Shown here: positions 1 through 8,341 of the stretch, in pieces
Layout: the number at the start of each line of letters is the position of its first letter
Numbering within the stretch: position 1 is the first letter of the stretch
From: CBDESN01 sp965242495
GTDB taxonomy: Bacteria; Pseudomonadota; Alphaproteobacteria; MPNO01
Reading direction: 5' to 3'
DNA: 64,000 nt
NCBI GenBank assembly: GCA_965242495.1
Contig: OZ251446.1
Coordinates: forward strand, 124,001 to 188,000
The notes under the pieces: model-generated
The model's database searches: none
Seen by the model: only the letters and a program-made list of their open reading frames with translations
What the model was told of the DNA's origin: nothing
Program-made: the position numbers and the translations under genes

Positions 1-1085
1 CGGACATCAAGCTGCGCACGCATTACGTGCTGCGGAACCTGGCGAAGACGTTCGAGGCGGCGGGAAGCTCGCTCGACCACGTGGTGAAGGCGCAGGTGTT
101 CCTGGAGGATCTGGGTCAGTTCAGCGCGTTCGACGAGGTGTGGAAGGAGTATTTCCGGACGCCGCCGGCGCGGACGACGGTGGGGACGACGGGCCTGCTG
201 GTGAAGGACGCGATGGTCGAGATCGACCTCATCGGCTACGTCCCCGGACGCACGGCCTGCACGGCGGTCAAGTCGGATGCGCCGCAGCCGCTGGCCAACT
301 ACACGGAGGCGTATCGGGTGGGCGATCTGGTGTTCGCTGCGGGCCAGTTGCCGAGCGATTTTCGCACCGGGGTTCCGGCGGAGGCGCGGATCGACCCGGC
401 GTTTCCGTATTACGGATCGGACATCAAGCTGCGCACGCATTACGTGCTGCGGAACCTGGCGAAGACGTTCGAGGCGGCGGGAAGCTCGCTCGACCACGTG
501 GTGAAGGCGCAGGTGTTCCTGGAGGATCTGGGTCAGTTCAGCGCGTTCGACGAGGTGTGGAAGGAGTATTTCCGGACGCCGCCGGCGCGGACGACGGTGG
601 GGACGACGGGCCTGCTGGTGAAGGACGCGATGGTCGAGATCGACCTCATCGGCTACGTCCCCGGACGCACGGCCTGCACGGCGGTCAAGTCGGATGCGCC
701 GCAGCCGCTGGCCAACTACACGGAGGCGTATCGGGTGGGCGATCTGGTGTTCGCTGCGGGCCAGTTGCCGAGCGATTTTCGCACCGGGGTTCCGGCGGAG
801 GCGCGGATCGACCCGGCGTTTCCGTATTACGGATCGGACATCAAGCTGCGCACGCATTACGTGCTGCGGAACCTGGCGAAGACGTTCGAGGCGGCGGGAA
901 GCTCGCTCGACCACGTGGTGAAGGCGCAGGTGTTCCTGGAGGATCTGGGTCAGTTCAGCGCGTTCGACGAGGTGTGGAAGGAGTATTTCCGGACGCCGCC
1001 GGCGCGGACGACGGTGGGGACGACGGGCCTGCTGGTGAAGGACGCGATGGTCGAGATCGACCTCATCGGCGTCGTCCGGACGTAG
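1..1085 (+). repeat. Perfect 417-bp tandem repeat, about 2.6 copies visible
   Basis: The unit beginning at 1 recurs at 418 and 835 with no difference I can see, and 417 is a multiple of three, so the array stays in frame and adds 139 residues per copy. The third copy is cut at about 1070, where the sequence diverges into the stop codon. The array continues past the left edge, so total copy number is unknown. Identity at DNA level, including synonymous positions, implies very recent unequal recombination or an assembly artefact. Confidence 0.95.
3..1085 (+). CDS. Multi-domain RidA (YjgF/YER057c/UK114) family protein, 5' end outside window
   Basis: RidA-family proteins are trimeric enamine/imine deaminases or related enzymes, normally about 130 residues with one domain. 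Here 360 codons remain open from the left edge to the stop, made of identical 139-residue units. Each unit carries RidA-like blocks: YRVGDLVFAAGQLP near its start, the helix around TFEAAGSSLDHVVKAQVF, then PPARTTVG and VEIDLIG. The Arg of PPART and the Glu of VEIDLIG sit where RidA places its substrate-binding Arg and catalytic-loop Glu. The last unit ends IGVVRT-stop instead of continuing with YVPGRTAC. The true start is left of the window; an in-frame GTG at 27 lies inside a domain and is not a credible start. The family is clear; the substrate is unknown. Confidence 0.75.
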   Translation, partial: DIKLRTHYVLRNLAKTFEAAGSSLDHVVKAQVFLEDLGQFSAFDEVWKEYFRTPPARTTVGTTGLLVKDAMVEIDLIGYVPGRTACTAVKSDAPQPLANYTEAYRVGDLVFAAGQLPSDFRTGVPAEARIDPAFPYYGSDIKLRTHYVLRNLAKTFEAAGSSLDHVVKAQVFLEDLGQFSAFDEVWKEYFRTPPARTTVGTTGLLVKDAMVEIDLIGYVPGRTACTAVKSDAPQPLANYTEAYRVGDLVFAAGQLPSDFRTGVPAEARIDPAFPYYGSDIKLRTHYVLRNLAKTFEAAGSSLDHVVKAQVFLEDLGQFSAFDEVWKEYFRTPPARTTVGTTGLLVKDAMVEIDLIGVVRT

Positions 1086-1125
1086 CGGGCCGGACGCAGC
1101 GGACCGGACGCAACGGGAGAGCGGC

Positions 1126-1419
1126 ATGGCGAAGTTCCTGATCCTCGCGCGGCCCACGAAGCCGATCCCCGAAAAGGCGAACGTCGCCGGCGCGCGCGCG
1201 CAATGGCGGGCGCTCCGGGACGAGGGCAAGGCCGAGGTCTATGAGATCGTCGAGGACAACGGCGCCGGTTTCGTCGTGTTCCTGGACGTGGACGACCATG
1301 ACGAGCTGATGCGGATCCTGTTCCGCAACCCGCTCGGCAGCTGGGGCGAATACCAGGTGCTGCCGCTCGGCACCATCGAAGGCGAGACCGAAGCGATGAA
1401 GGCCGCCGGCATCATCTGA
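1126..1419 (+). CDS. Small YciI/muconolactone-isomerase-like protein
   Basis: A 97-residue protein with a GGGAGAG ribosome-binding site just before its ATG. The beta-alpha-beta pattern (MAKFLIL at the N-terminus, GFVVFLDVDDHDELMRIL, then EYQVLPLG) resembles the ferredoxin-like dimeric alpha/beta-barrel fold of YciI and muconolactone delta-isomerase relatives. No catalytic residues can be assigned with confidence. It lies 40 bp after the RidA array and 25 bp before a related gene, so the three are probably co-transcribed. A role in processing small unstable metabolites would fit the RidA neighbour, but that is inference. Confidence 0.6.
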   Translation: MAKFLILARPTKPIPEKANVAGARAQWRALRDEGKAEVYEIVEDNGAGFVVFLDVDDHDELMRILFRNPLGSWGEYQVLPLGTIEGETEAMKAAGII

Positions 1420-1444
1420 TCCGCCCCGCGACGGGAGACACCGA

Positions 1445-1699
1445 ATGGCGAAGTTCCTGATCCTCAACCACCCGCCGGCGCACCGCACCAAGGCGGCCCC
1501 CGTGGCCCAATGCGTCAACCATTTCGTCGATCTCAGCCGGAGCAATCGGGCTACGGTCTATCCGATCGCCGGCATGAAGGGGTATGCGACCCTGGTCGAC
1601 GTGGGCGACCACGACGAGCTCAAGGAGGTCGTCCGCGGCAACGCGATGGGCAATATCGAGGAATATCGGATCATCGCCCTCGCCGAGCTGCGGGATTGA
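1445..1699 (+). CDS. Small YciI/muconolactone-isomerase-like protein, paralogue of the preceding gene
   Basis: 84 residues, again beginning MAKFLIL and carrying LVDVGDHDELKEVV followed by IEEYRIIAL, the same layout as the gene at 1126. The pair looks like an old tandem duplication since only the framework is shared. A GGGAGA ribosome-binding site lies about 9 bp before the ATG. It is followed 41 bp later by the carbonic-anhydrase-like gene. Function is not known; the fold assignment is by pattern only. Confidence 0.6.
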   Translation: MAKFLILNHPPAHRTKAAPVAQCVNHFVDLSRSNRATVYPIAGMKGYATLVDVGDHDELKEVVRGNAMGNIEEYRIIALAELRD

Positions 1700-1740
1700 C
1701 CCCGGGTCGCCCCGGGGTCGACCCGGCGGGTCCGTTCGCC

Positions 1741-2268
1741 ATGCTGCTCGCGTTCGAGGGGCGCGCGCCCCGCGTCGCCGCCTCCGCATTCGTCGCGCCC
1801 ACGGCGGTGCTGCTGGGCGACGTCGAGATCGCCCATGGCGTCAGCATCTGGTTCGGCGCGGTCCTGCGGGGCGACATCGGTCCCATCCGCGTCGGCGCCG
1901 ACTCCAACGTCCAGGACAACGTCGTCATCCATTCCGAAACCGGGACGGGGACCGTGCTCGCGGACCGCGTCACGGTCGGGCACGGCGCCGTTCTCCACGA
2001 TTGCCGCATCGAGCGCGGCAGTATCGTCGGGATGGGCGCGGTGGTCCTCGACGGCGCGCGCGTCGGCCCCGAATCCGTGGTCGCCGCCGGGAGCGTCGTG
2101 CGCGAGGGCTTCGAAGTGCCGGCCCGGACCCTGGCCGCCGGGACCCCGGCCGTCAACCGCAAGCGGCTCGAAGGCAACGCCGCCCAATGGGTGGAGCGCG
2201 GCGCGCAGGACTACATCGATCTGGTCGCCCGCTATCGCCGCGACGGCGGCTTCCGCCCGCTCGACTGA
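1741..2268 (+). CDS. Gamma-class carbonic anhydrase / YrdA-PaaY family hexapeptide protein
   Basis: 175 residues folding as a left-handed beta-helix: hexapeptide repeats run through most of the chain (VLLGDVEIAHGVSIWFGAVL onward). The three zinc/iron-ligand histidines of gamma carbonic anhydrases are recognisable at H64 (VVIHSETG), H81 (VGHGAV) and H86 (VLHDC), with upstream RGD and QDN segments also typical. The ATG at 1741 is chosen because the family begins at about this point; upstream in-frame sequence overlaps the preceding gene. Members are often cytosolic and of unproven carbonic anhydrase activity, so hydration of CO2 is likely rather than certain. Confidence 0.85.
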   Translation: MLLAFEGRAPRVAASAFVAPTAVLLGDVEIAHGVSIWFGAVLRGDIGPIRVGADSNVQDNVVIHSETGTGTVLADRVTVGHGAVLHDCRIERGSIVGMGAVVLDGARVGPESVVAAGSVVREGFEVPARTLAAGTPAVNRKRLEGNAAQWVERGAQDYIDLVARYRRDGGFRPLD

Positions 2269-2300
2269 CGTCGCCCGGAAACACGAGACCCCGGAACGGT

Positions 2301-2377
2301 TGGTCGGAGTGAGTGGATTCGAACCACCGGCCCCTGCCTCCCGAAGACAGTGCTCTACCAGGCTGAGCTACACTCCG
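2301..2377 (-). tRNA. tRNA-Pro (anticodon CGG)
   Basis: Read on the minus strand the cloverleaf closes: acceptor CGGAGTG pairs with CACTCCG, the anticodon stem CTGTC/GGCAG encloses TTCGGGA with anticodon CGG, the T-arm contains TTCGAAT, and the 3' end is ACCA with CCA encoded. 77 nt. It lies between convergent genes. Confidence 0.95.
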
Positions 2378-2438
2378 ACATGCGGCGGGGAGCATATAGC
2401 GCAGGGGTCGCGGCGTTTCAATCCCGTCGATCCACCCG

Positions 2439-3440
2439 TCAATCCCCATCGCCGCCGATATCGACCAACGCGCCGATGCCGCGCTCGACCGCCCGGCGCT
2501 CGATATATCGGGCGGTCGCCAGATCCTGGATCGGGACGCCGATCGACTTGTAACAGGTGATCTCGTCCGCCGACCTTCGCCCCGGCCGGCGGCCGGCGAC
2601 GAGATCGGCGATCTCGTCGATCCGGTCCCCGGCGACGACGCCCTCGCGGATCGGAATCAGCAGATCGCCCGCATGGGCGAGGCTGTCCGCCCGGCTGTCC
2701 ACCACCAGCCTGGCGGCGCGGCGGACGGTCTCGCTGTCCAGCTCGCGGGCCTCCGCCTGGTTGGCGCCGGCGGCGACGACGAAGCTGCCGGGCGCCAGCG
2801 CCGCGCCGGGGAAGACCGGCTCCTGCGAGGTCGTCGCCGCGACCACGATATCGGCGTCGCCGACCGCGGCCTCCGGCGTCCCGACCGGCTCGACGTCGGC
2901 GCGCATCCCCGCCCGCCGCGCCCGTTCGACGAAATCGTCGGCGCGCGCCCGCGTGCGGGTGAACAGACGGATCCTCTCGATGCCGCAGGCTTCGACCAGC
3001 GCCGCCGCCTGGTTGCGGGCGACCCGACCGGCTCCGATCAGCCCCAGCGTCCGGCAGTCGGGGCGGGCGAGGTAGCGGGCGGCGAGAGCGGTTCCGGCCC
3101 CGGTTCGCAGGTCGGTGAGATAGCCCGCCTCCATCACCGTGCCCGGCAGGCCGGTCTCGCCGTCGAACAGCGCCGCCAGGGCCGTCATGCGCGGCAGGCC
3201 GCGCGCGGCGTTGCCGTAGAAGTCCGACACCACCTTGACGCCGTACCCCCCGCCTCGGGTCAGCACCGACGGGTTGAAGATCGCGATCCCGGGCGGGTCG
3301 TCCGATGCGACGAAGCTCCGCAGCCCCTCCACCGAACGGCCCTCGGCGAGCAGCGCGAAGGCCTCGGCCTGGACGTCGATGGCGGCGGCCATGTCGATCG
3401 TGGCGCGAACGTCTTGCTCGCTCAATATCCGCAGCTGCAT
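2439..3440 (-). CDS. Ornithine cyclodeaminase / mu-crystallin family protein
   Basis: 333 residues starting MQLRILSEQDV, the usual start of this NAD(P)-dependent family. An N-terminal substrate domain carries YGVKVVSDFYGN with the conserved lysine, and a Rossmann domain carries LGLIGAGRVARNQAAAL followed by IRLFTRTRARADDF. Near the end SADEITCYKSIGVPIQDLAT matches the family C-terminal block. Members include ornithine cyclodeaminase, alanine dehydrogenase and ketimine reductases; the substrate cannot be told from sequence alone. The frame is open upstream to 3530 but the internal ATG at 3440 matches family length. A second homologue lies at 18328. Confidence 0.8.
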   Translation of the reverse strand: MQLRILSEQDVRATIDMAAAIDVQAEAFALLAEGRSVEGLRSFVASDDPPGIAIFNPSVLTRGGGYGVKVVSDFYGNAARGLPRMTALAALFDGETGLPGTVMEAGYLTDLRTGAGTALAARYLARPDCRTLGLIGAGRVARNQAAALVEACGIERIRLFTRTRARADDFVERARRAGMRADVEPVGTPEAAVGDADIVVAATTSQEPVFPGAALAPGSFVVAAGANQAEARELDSETVRRAARLVVDSRADSLAHAGDLLIPIREGVVAGDRIDEIADLVAGRRPGRRSADEITCYKSIGVPIQDLATARYIERRAVERGIGALVDIGGDGD

Positions 3441-3658
3441 GGCGTCCGCCCCGAAGCGACCGGAGCAGCGTAGCCCGCATCTCTCGCCCTGGCCACGGCC
3501 TGCGCCGGGTCTCGCGCCGAAGAGGACCATTGGCGCGTGTGACGAACCCCCATTTCCCGCGCTGGCCGCGGCCGGGCCGCCCGGAGGCGTCGTTCCGGCC
3601 CGCCGTCCCCGCGGGTTTGCCTCGCGGCGGGGCGGTGTCGAATAATGCCGCCGGGAAC

Positions 3659-5011
3659 ATGGCGTCGTTGTGCATCCATAACGCCCGCCTCGTCACCGCC
3701 GCCGCCGAGCGCCGCGGCGGGGTGCTGGTCGGGGGCGACGGACGGATCGAGGCGATCCTCGACGCGGGCCGGCGCGCGGCCGCCGACCTGGTGATCGACG
3801 CGAGGGAGCGTCTGCTGTTGCCGGGCTTCGTCGACGCCCATGTGCATATGCGCGACCCCGGCTTCACCCATAAGGAGGATTTCGCTTCCGGCGCCGCTGC
3901 CGCCGCTTGCGGCGGCGTGACCACGGTGATGTGCATGCCCAACACCCGCCCGCCGATCGACGGGCTGGCGGGGTTCGAGGCCGCGCGCGCCGCGGGCGTC
4001 GCCCGATCCGCCGTGGATTTCACCTTGCAGGCGGCGGCGACGCGGCGCAATCGGGACGATCTCGCGGCGCTATGGGATGCGGGCGTCACCTCCTTCGAAG
4101 GGTTTCTGTCGGATGCGGCGGAGGACGACCGGCTCGACGATCCCGCGATCCTCCGCGACGTGCTCCATGAGGTCGCGCGACTCGGCGCGGTCATCGGCCT
4201 CTATACCGGAGTCCAGGCGCGGATCGACGAGGCGGCGCGGCGCTTCCGGGCCGCCGGCCGCCGCGACTGGCGCGCCTTCGCCGAGGCCCGTTCGTCCGCC
4301 GGCGAGGCGGAGGGGATCGCCGCGGCGCTCGACCTCGCCCGTCGGACCGGCGCCCGCGTCGTCTTCCGCCAGGTGTCGGGCGCGCCCGCCTTCCGACTGC
4401 TGCGCCAGGCCCGGCGCCGCGGCGCGCGCGCGATCGGCGTCGAGGCGACGCCCCATCATCTGCATCTCGACGATACGGTCCTCGACCGTCTGGGTCCGGC
4501 GGCGCAAATGATCCCGCCGCTGCGCCCGGCGGCCGATCGCGACGCCGCGCTCCGCGCCCTGGCCGACGGCGTCGTCGACTTCGTAGGGTCGGATCACGCG
4601 CCTCACGCCCCCGACGAGAAGGCCGGCGACGACGCATGGGGCGTCCCCGGCGGGACCGCCGGGCTCGACACCATCGCCGCCGCGACCGCCGACCTGGCCT
4701 GCCGGGGCGCGATCCCCTGGACCCGGGTCGCCGATCTCCTCGCCGCCCGTCCGGCGCGGATCTTCGGCATCGCCGACCGCAAGGGGGATTTACGGGCCGG
4801 CCTCGACGGCGATCTGACGCTGGTCGATCCCACCCTCGAACGCGAGGTTCGACGGGACATGCTGCGCTCTCGCGCCGGCCGGTCGGTGTTCGAGGGCGTG
4901 CGGCTCCGGGGCTGGCCGGTGCTCACGATCCTGCGCGGGCGCGTCGTCGCCGAGAACGGGGCGCCTGCGGGAGGCGAACCCGGCGGCCGCTTCCTGCCGC
5001 GCGCGCCCTGA
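3659..5011 (+). CDS. Dihydroorotase/allantoinase-like amidohydrolase with altered metal site
   Basis: 450 residues of the cyclic amidohydrolase superfamily (TIM barrel). The first metal motif is intact (LPGFVDAHVHMRDPG, H61 and H63), as are CGGVTTVMCMPNT, ATPHHLHL and the catalytic Asp D312 in VGSDHAPH. However, the position of the carbamylated lysine reads SFEGFL (E147), the expected first later His is replaced in IGLYTGV, and the usual HVS is RQVS (Q238). Activity as an ordinary dihydroorotase or allantoinase is therefore doubtful; it may be mononuclear or use a different chemistry. The ATG at 3659 is chosen for family length. It sits 26 bp before the maleate-isomerase-like gene, probably one operon. 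Confidence 0.75.
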   Translation: MASLCIHNARLVTAAAERRGGVLVGGDGRIEAILDAGRRAAADLVIDARERLLLPGFVDAHVHMRDPGFTHKEDFASGAAAAACGGVTTVMCMPNTRPPIDGLAGFEAARAAGVARSAVDFTLQAAATRRNRDDLAALWDAGVTSFEGFLSDAAEDDRLDDPAILRDVLHEVARLGAVIGLYTGVQARIDEAARRFRAAGRRDWRAFAEARSSAGEAEGIAAALDLARRTGARVVFRQVSGAPAFRLLRQARRRGARAIGVEATPHHLHLDDTVLDRLGPAAQMIPPLRPAADRDAALRALADGVVDFVGSDHAPHAPDEKAGDDAWGVPGGTAGLDTIAAATADLACRGAIPWTRVADLLAARPARIFGIADRKGDLRAGLDGDLTLVDPTLEREVRRDMLRSRAGRSVFEGVRLRGWPVLTILRGRVVAENGAPAGGEPGGRFLPRAP

Positions 5012-5037
5012 TTCGCCGGAGCGAGGGGAGGGGTTCG

Positions 5038-5790
5038 ATGTTCGGGCCGCGCGGCCGGATCGGGATCGTCGTGCCGGCCAACAATTCGGTGCTGGAGCCC
5101 GAATTATGGTCGCGCCTGCCCGATGGGGTCGCGCTGTACGCGACGCGCATCCTCGCCCGCGGCCGTCTGACGCCGGAGGCGGTGCGCCGGATGGAAGGCG
5201 CCGTCGACCGCGCGGTCGAGGAGCTGGCGGCGACCGTCGTCGATGCGATCGTCTATGCCGACATGGTGACGACCTTCCTGATGGAAGACGGGTGGAGCGA
5301 GGCCAGGACCCGCGCGATCGCCGATCGGACCGGCGCCGCCTGCCTGTCGGCCTGGACGGCGCTTCGCGACGCGCTCGACGCCCTGGGCGTGACCCGCTTC
5401 GCGCTCGGGACCCCGTATCCGGCGGCGATCCACGCGCTGTGCCGGCCGTTCTTCGAGGCCCGCGGCTACCGGCTGACGGACGATGCGACGCTCGACATCG
5501 AAGCCATGGCCGACGTTCCCCGCGTGTCTTCCGCCCGGCTGCGCGCGCTGGTCGAAGGGCTCGACCGTTCCGACGCCGAGGCGATCGTCCTGCTGGCGAC
5601 GGATCTCCCCACCTTCGCCGCCCTCGACGCGCTGGAGCGCGATGCCGGCCTCCCGGTCGTCTCCTCCAACCAGGCCATCCTGTGGTCCGCACTCCGCGCC
5701 GTCGGCGCCGCCCGACCGGTCGCGGGGCCGGGGGCGCTGTTCAGCCGCCCGCCCCGTCCGCCCGGCTTGGCGTCAGCACCCCCGGGTTGA
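5038..5790 (+). CDS. Maleate cis-trans isomerase / arylmalonate decarboxylase-like protein lacking the catalytic cysteines
   Basis: 250 residues of the Asp/Glu racemase superfamily; IGIVVPANNSVLEPEL at the N-terminus is the characteristic opening of maleate isomerases. Two catalytic cysteines normally follow the sequences seen here as AIVYADMVTTF (position 75 is Asp) and AIVLLATDLPTF (positions 187-189 are ATD). The only cysteines are in AACLSAW and ALCRPFF, elsewhere in the chain. The fold seems secure, the isomerase reaction does not. A GAGGGGAGG ribosome-binding site precedes the ATG. Its 3' end overlaps the convergent FAD-oxidase gene by 50 bp. Confidence 0.75.
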   Translation: MFGPRGRIGIVVPANNSVLEPELWSRLPDGVALYATRILARGRLTPEAVRRMEGAVDRAVEELAATVVDAIVYADMVTTFLMEDGWSEARTRAIADRTGAACLSAWTALRDALDALGVTRFALGTPYPAAIHALCRPFFEARGYRLTDDATLDIEAMADVPRVSSARLRALVEGLDRSDAEAIVLLATDLPTFAALDALERDAGLPVVSSNQAILWSALRAVGAARPVAGPGALFSRPPRPPGLASAPPG

Positions 5791-7357
5791 GGATGCCGGC
5801 GGGATCGAGCGTGGCCTTGGCCGCCCGCAGTGCGGCGGCGAACAGCGCCGGGACCTGGCGTTCGTACCACGGCATGTGATCGCGCCCCACCGCGTGGTGG
5901 TGGGTGATGGTGCCCCCGCCCGCGATCACCGCGTCCGAGGCCTTGGTCTTGATGTGTCGCCACTGCTCGATCAGCCCGCCATGGCGGCCGCGCGCGTGGA
6001 AGGTGAAATAGGGGGCGGGTCCGTCCGGATAGACATGGGTGAAGCGGCAGGTGACGATCCCGTCGCCGCCGGTCGCCTCGCGGATCGCCTCGCGCGTCGC
6101 CGCCAGGATCCCGTCGTGGAAGGCCGCGAAACGCTCCCAGGTGATGGCGGTCTCGAAGGTGTCGTTGATGATCGCCGCCGGCGTCAGCACTTCGCGGAAA
6201 TAGGGCATGCGGAGGAAGGCGTCCCGCCAGACGCCGACGGGACCGCCGCGACTCCCCTCCGCTTCGCCGCCGCCGGTCGCAACCCGGCCGCCCCCGTCGC
6301 GGACGATCTCCAGCGCCCGGTCCATCGCCGCTTCGACCGGATGGTCCGCCGATTCGAACCCCAGCGCCATCAGCGCGCCCGCGCCGTCGCCGGCCCCGGC
6401 GATCTCCGCCTCCGCCGGGTCGAGCAGCCGCAGATTGGCCGGGTCGAGGCCGCTCTGGCCGATCGCCCGCACCGTCTCCGCGCCGGTTCGGAAGTCGTCG
6501 AAGAACACCGCGGCGCCGGCGCGGAAGCGCGGCCGATCCTGGAGCCGCATCCAGGCCTCGGTGATGACGCCGAGCGCGCCCTCCGAACCGATGGCCAGCC
6601 GGTCGGGGCTGGGCCCGGCGCCCGACCCCGGCAGCCGCCGGCTCTCGACGACGCCCTGCGGGGTCACCATGCGGACGCTTTCCACGAAGTCGTCGATATG
6701 GGTGTAGCGAGTCGCGAAATGCCCGCCCGAACGGGTCGCGATCCAGCCGCCCAGAGTCGAAAACTCGAAACTCTGCGGAAAGTGGCGGAGCGTGAGGCCG
6801 TGCGGCTTGAGAGCGCTCTCAAGCGCCGGACCGGTCAGCCCGGCCTGGAGCCGCGCCGCCCGGCTCGTCCGGTCGATCTCCACCGCCCGGTCCAGCCGCT
6901 TGAGGTCGAGGCTCAGCGCGCCGGCGAAGCCTTCGCCCAAGACGGGTTCGATCCCGCCGACGACGCTGGTTCCGCCGCCGAACGGGATGACGGCGCAGCC
7001 CGTTCCCGCCGCCCAGTCGAGCAGCGCCGCGACCTGCGCTTCGCTCCGGGGCCGGGCCACGATGTCGGGCGCGGCCGCGAAGTCCCGGTCGAAGGCGCGG
7101 ACCGAATCGGGGAAGGATTTTCCGTAAGTGTGGATGATCCGGTCGCCGGACTCGGTCGAGCAGACCTCCGCCAGGCTGTCGGGGGCGCGCAGCCGCGGCG
7201 CGCGCAGCGCGATGTCGCCGACCGCGGGAGGCGGCAGGCGCTCGACCTCGCCGAGGCCGAGCCGCGCGGCCATCCCTGCGACGAGAGCGTCTCCCTCCGC
7301 CGGCGAGAGCCCGTCGCCTTCGTTGCCCCACCCCCAGAATTTGGGTCGTCCCGTCAT
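5741..7357 (-). CDS. FAD-binding oxidase of the alkylglycerone-phosphate synthase (AGPS) / D-lactate dehydrogenase type
   Basis: 538 residues. The N-terminal KFWGWGNEG block, the PP-loop FAD-binding core (VIPFGGGTSVVGG, then STLGGWIATRSGG and AIGSEGALGVIT) and the C-terminal TITHHHAVGRDHMPWY are the signature set of the AGPS branch of the vanillyl-alcohol-oxidase flavoprotein family, including the HHH motif. Bacterial relatives are mostly uncharacterised dehydrogenases of 2-hydroxyacids, so ether-lipid synthesis should not be assumed. The last residues LNPGVLTP are also typical. It is convergent with the maleate-isomerase-like gene and lies 42 bp downstream of rpoH on the same strand. Confidence 0.85.
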   Translation of the reverse strand: MTGRPKFWGWGNEGDGLSPAEGDALVAGMAARLGLGEVERLPPPAVGDIALRAPRLRAPDSLAEVCSTESGDRIIHTYGKSFPDSVRAFDRDFAAAPDIVARPRSEAQVAALLDWAAGTGCAVIPFGGGTSVVGGIEPVLGEGFAGALSLDLKRLDRAVEIDRTSRAARLQAGLTGPALESALKPHGLTLRHFPQSFEFSTLGGWIATRSGGHFATRYTHIDDFVESVRMVTPQGVVESRRLPGSGAGPSPDRLAIGSEGALGVITEAWMRLQDRPRFRAGAAVFFDDFRTGAETVRAIGQSGLDPANLRLLDPAEAEIAGAGDGAGALMALGFESADHPVEAAMDRALEIVRDGGGRVATGGGEAEGSRGGPVGVWRDAFLRMPYFREVLTPAAIINDTFETAITWERFAAFHDGILAATREAIREATGGDGIVTCRFTHVYPDGPAPYFTFHARGRHGGLIEQWRHIKTKASDAVIAGGGTITHHHAVGRDHMPWYERQVPALFAAALRAAKATLDPAGILNPGVLTPSRADGAGG

Positions 7358-7399
7358 CCGCCGCCCTTGTCCTCGAACGCCGGTCGCCGCCGGCTCGCG

Positions 7400-8317
7400 T
7401 CAGCCCGGCGACTCGCCCGCGCGTTCCCCGATCGCCGCGGCCTTGATCGCCTTTTGCAGCTTCGCGAACGCGCCGGCCTCGATCTGGCGGACCCGTTCGC
7501 GCGAGACGCCCAGCTGCCGGCTCAGCGTTTCGAGCGTCGCCGGCTCCTCGGCCATCCGCCTCTCGATCAGGATGCGGCGCTCGCGGTCGTTGAGTTTCGA
7601 CAGCGCGTCGGTCAGCAGCCGGCGTCGTTTTTCCAGCTCTTCGCGCTCGGCGAGGCGGACCTCCTGGCTGTCGGCCTCGTCGACCAGCCAGTCCTGCCAT
7701 TCGCCCTCGCCGTCGTCGCGGATCGGCGCGTTGAGCGAGTTGTCGGGGGCGGCGAGCCGCCGGTTCATCTGCACCACCTCGTCCTCGGATACGCTCAGCT
7801 CCGCGGCGATGCGGCGGACGTTCTCCGGGTCGAGGTCGCCCTCCTCGATCGCCTTGATCTGGCCCTTGATGCGGCGCAGGTTGAAGAACAGCTTCTTCTG
7901 CGCCGCGGTGGTGCCGATCTTCACCAGCGACCAGGAGTGCAGGATGTATTCCTGGATCGAGGCCTTGATCCACCACATCGCATAGGTGGCCAGCCGGAAC
8001 CCGCGGTCGGGGTCGAATCGCTTGACCGCCTGCATCATCCCGACATTGCCTTCCGAGATCAGCTCGCCCACCGGCAGCCCGTAGCCGCGATAGCCCATGG
8101 CGATCTTGGCCACCAGCCTGAGATGGCTGGTGACCAGCTTGTGCGCGGCTTCCGCATCGCCGTCCTCGCGCCAGCGCTTGGCCAGCATGAACTCTTCGTC
8201 CGCCGCCAGAATCGGGAAGCGGCGGATGTCGCGCAGGTAGCGCGCGAGGTTGCTTTCCGGGTCGAGCTGCGGGACCGCGGGCAGGTTGGCCTTCGCCGGG
8301 GTGTCTGCTTCGCTCAT
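7400..8317 (-). CDS. rpoH: RNA polymerase heat-shock sigma factor RpoH (sigma-32)
   Basis: 305 residues. Region 2 is complete (GELISEGNVGMMQAVKRFDP, then LATYAMWWIKASIQEYIL), the RpoH box is visible as QKKLFFNLR, and region 4 ends with LETLSRQLGVSRERVRQIE. These together distinguish RpoH from the primary sigma. It directs transcription of chaperone and protease genes. The ATG at 8317 (MSEADTP) is preferred over an in-frame TTG at 8338. Only 24 bp separate it from the rluD stop upstream, so transcription probably also comes through rluD, unless a promoter lies inside that gene. Confidence 0.95.
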   Translation of the reverse strand: MSEADTPAKANLPAVPQLDPESNLARYLRDIRRFPILAADEEFMLAKRWREDGDAEAAHKLVTSHLRLVAKIAMGYRGYGLPVGELISEGNVGMMQAVKRFDPDRGFRLATYAMWWIKASIQEYILHSWSLVKIGTTAAQKKLFFNLRRIKGQIKAIEEGDLDPENVRRIAAELSVSEDEVVQMNRRLAAPDNSLNAPIRDDGEGEWQDWLVDEADSQEVRLAEREELEKRRRLLTDALSKLNDRERRILIERRMAEEPATLETLSRQLGVSRERVRQIEAGAFAKLQKAIKAAAIGERAGESPG

Positions 8318-8341
8318 CGCAAGCGGAGAATCGAACAAAAT

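Noticed and set aside
2301..2377. Genomic island attachment at tRNA-Pro
   Set aside because: No integrase and no repeated tRNA 3' end in the window.
5741..7357. Ether-lipid biosynthesis enzyme (true AGPS)
   Set aside because: The HHH motif marks the branch, but no other ether-lipid genes are nearby and bacterial relatives are generally other flavin dehydrogenases.
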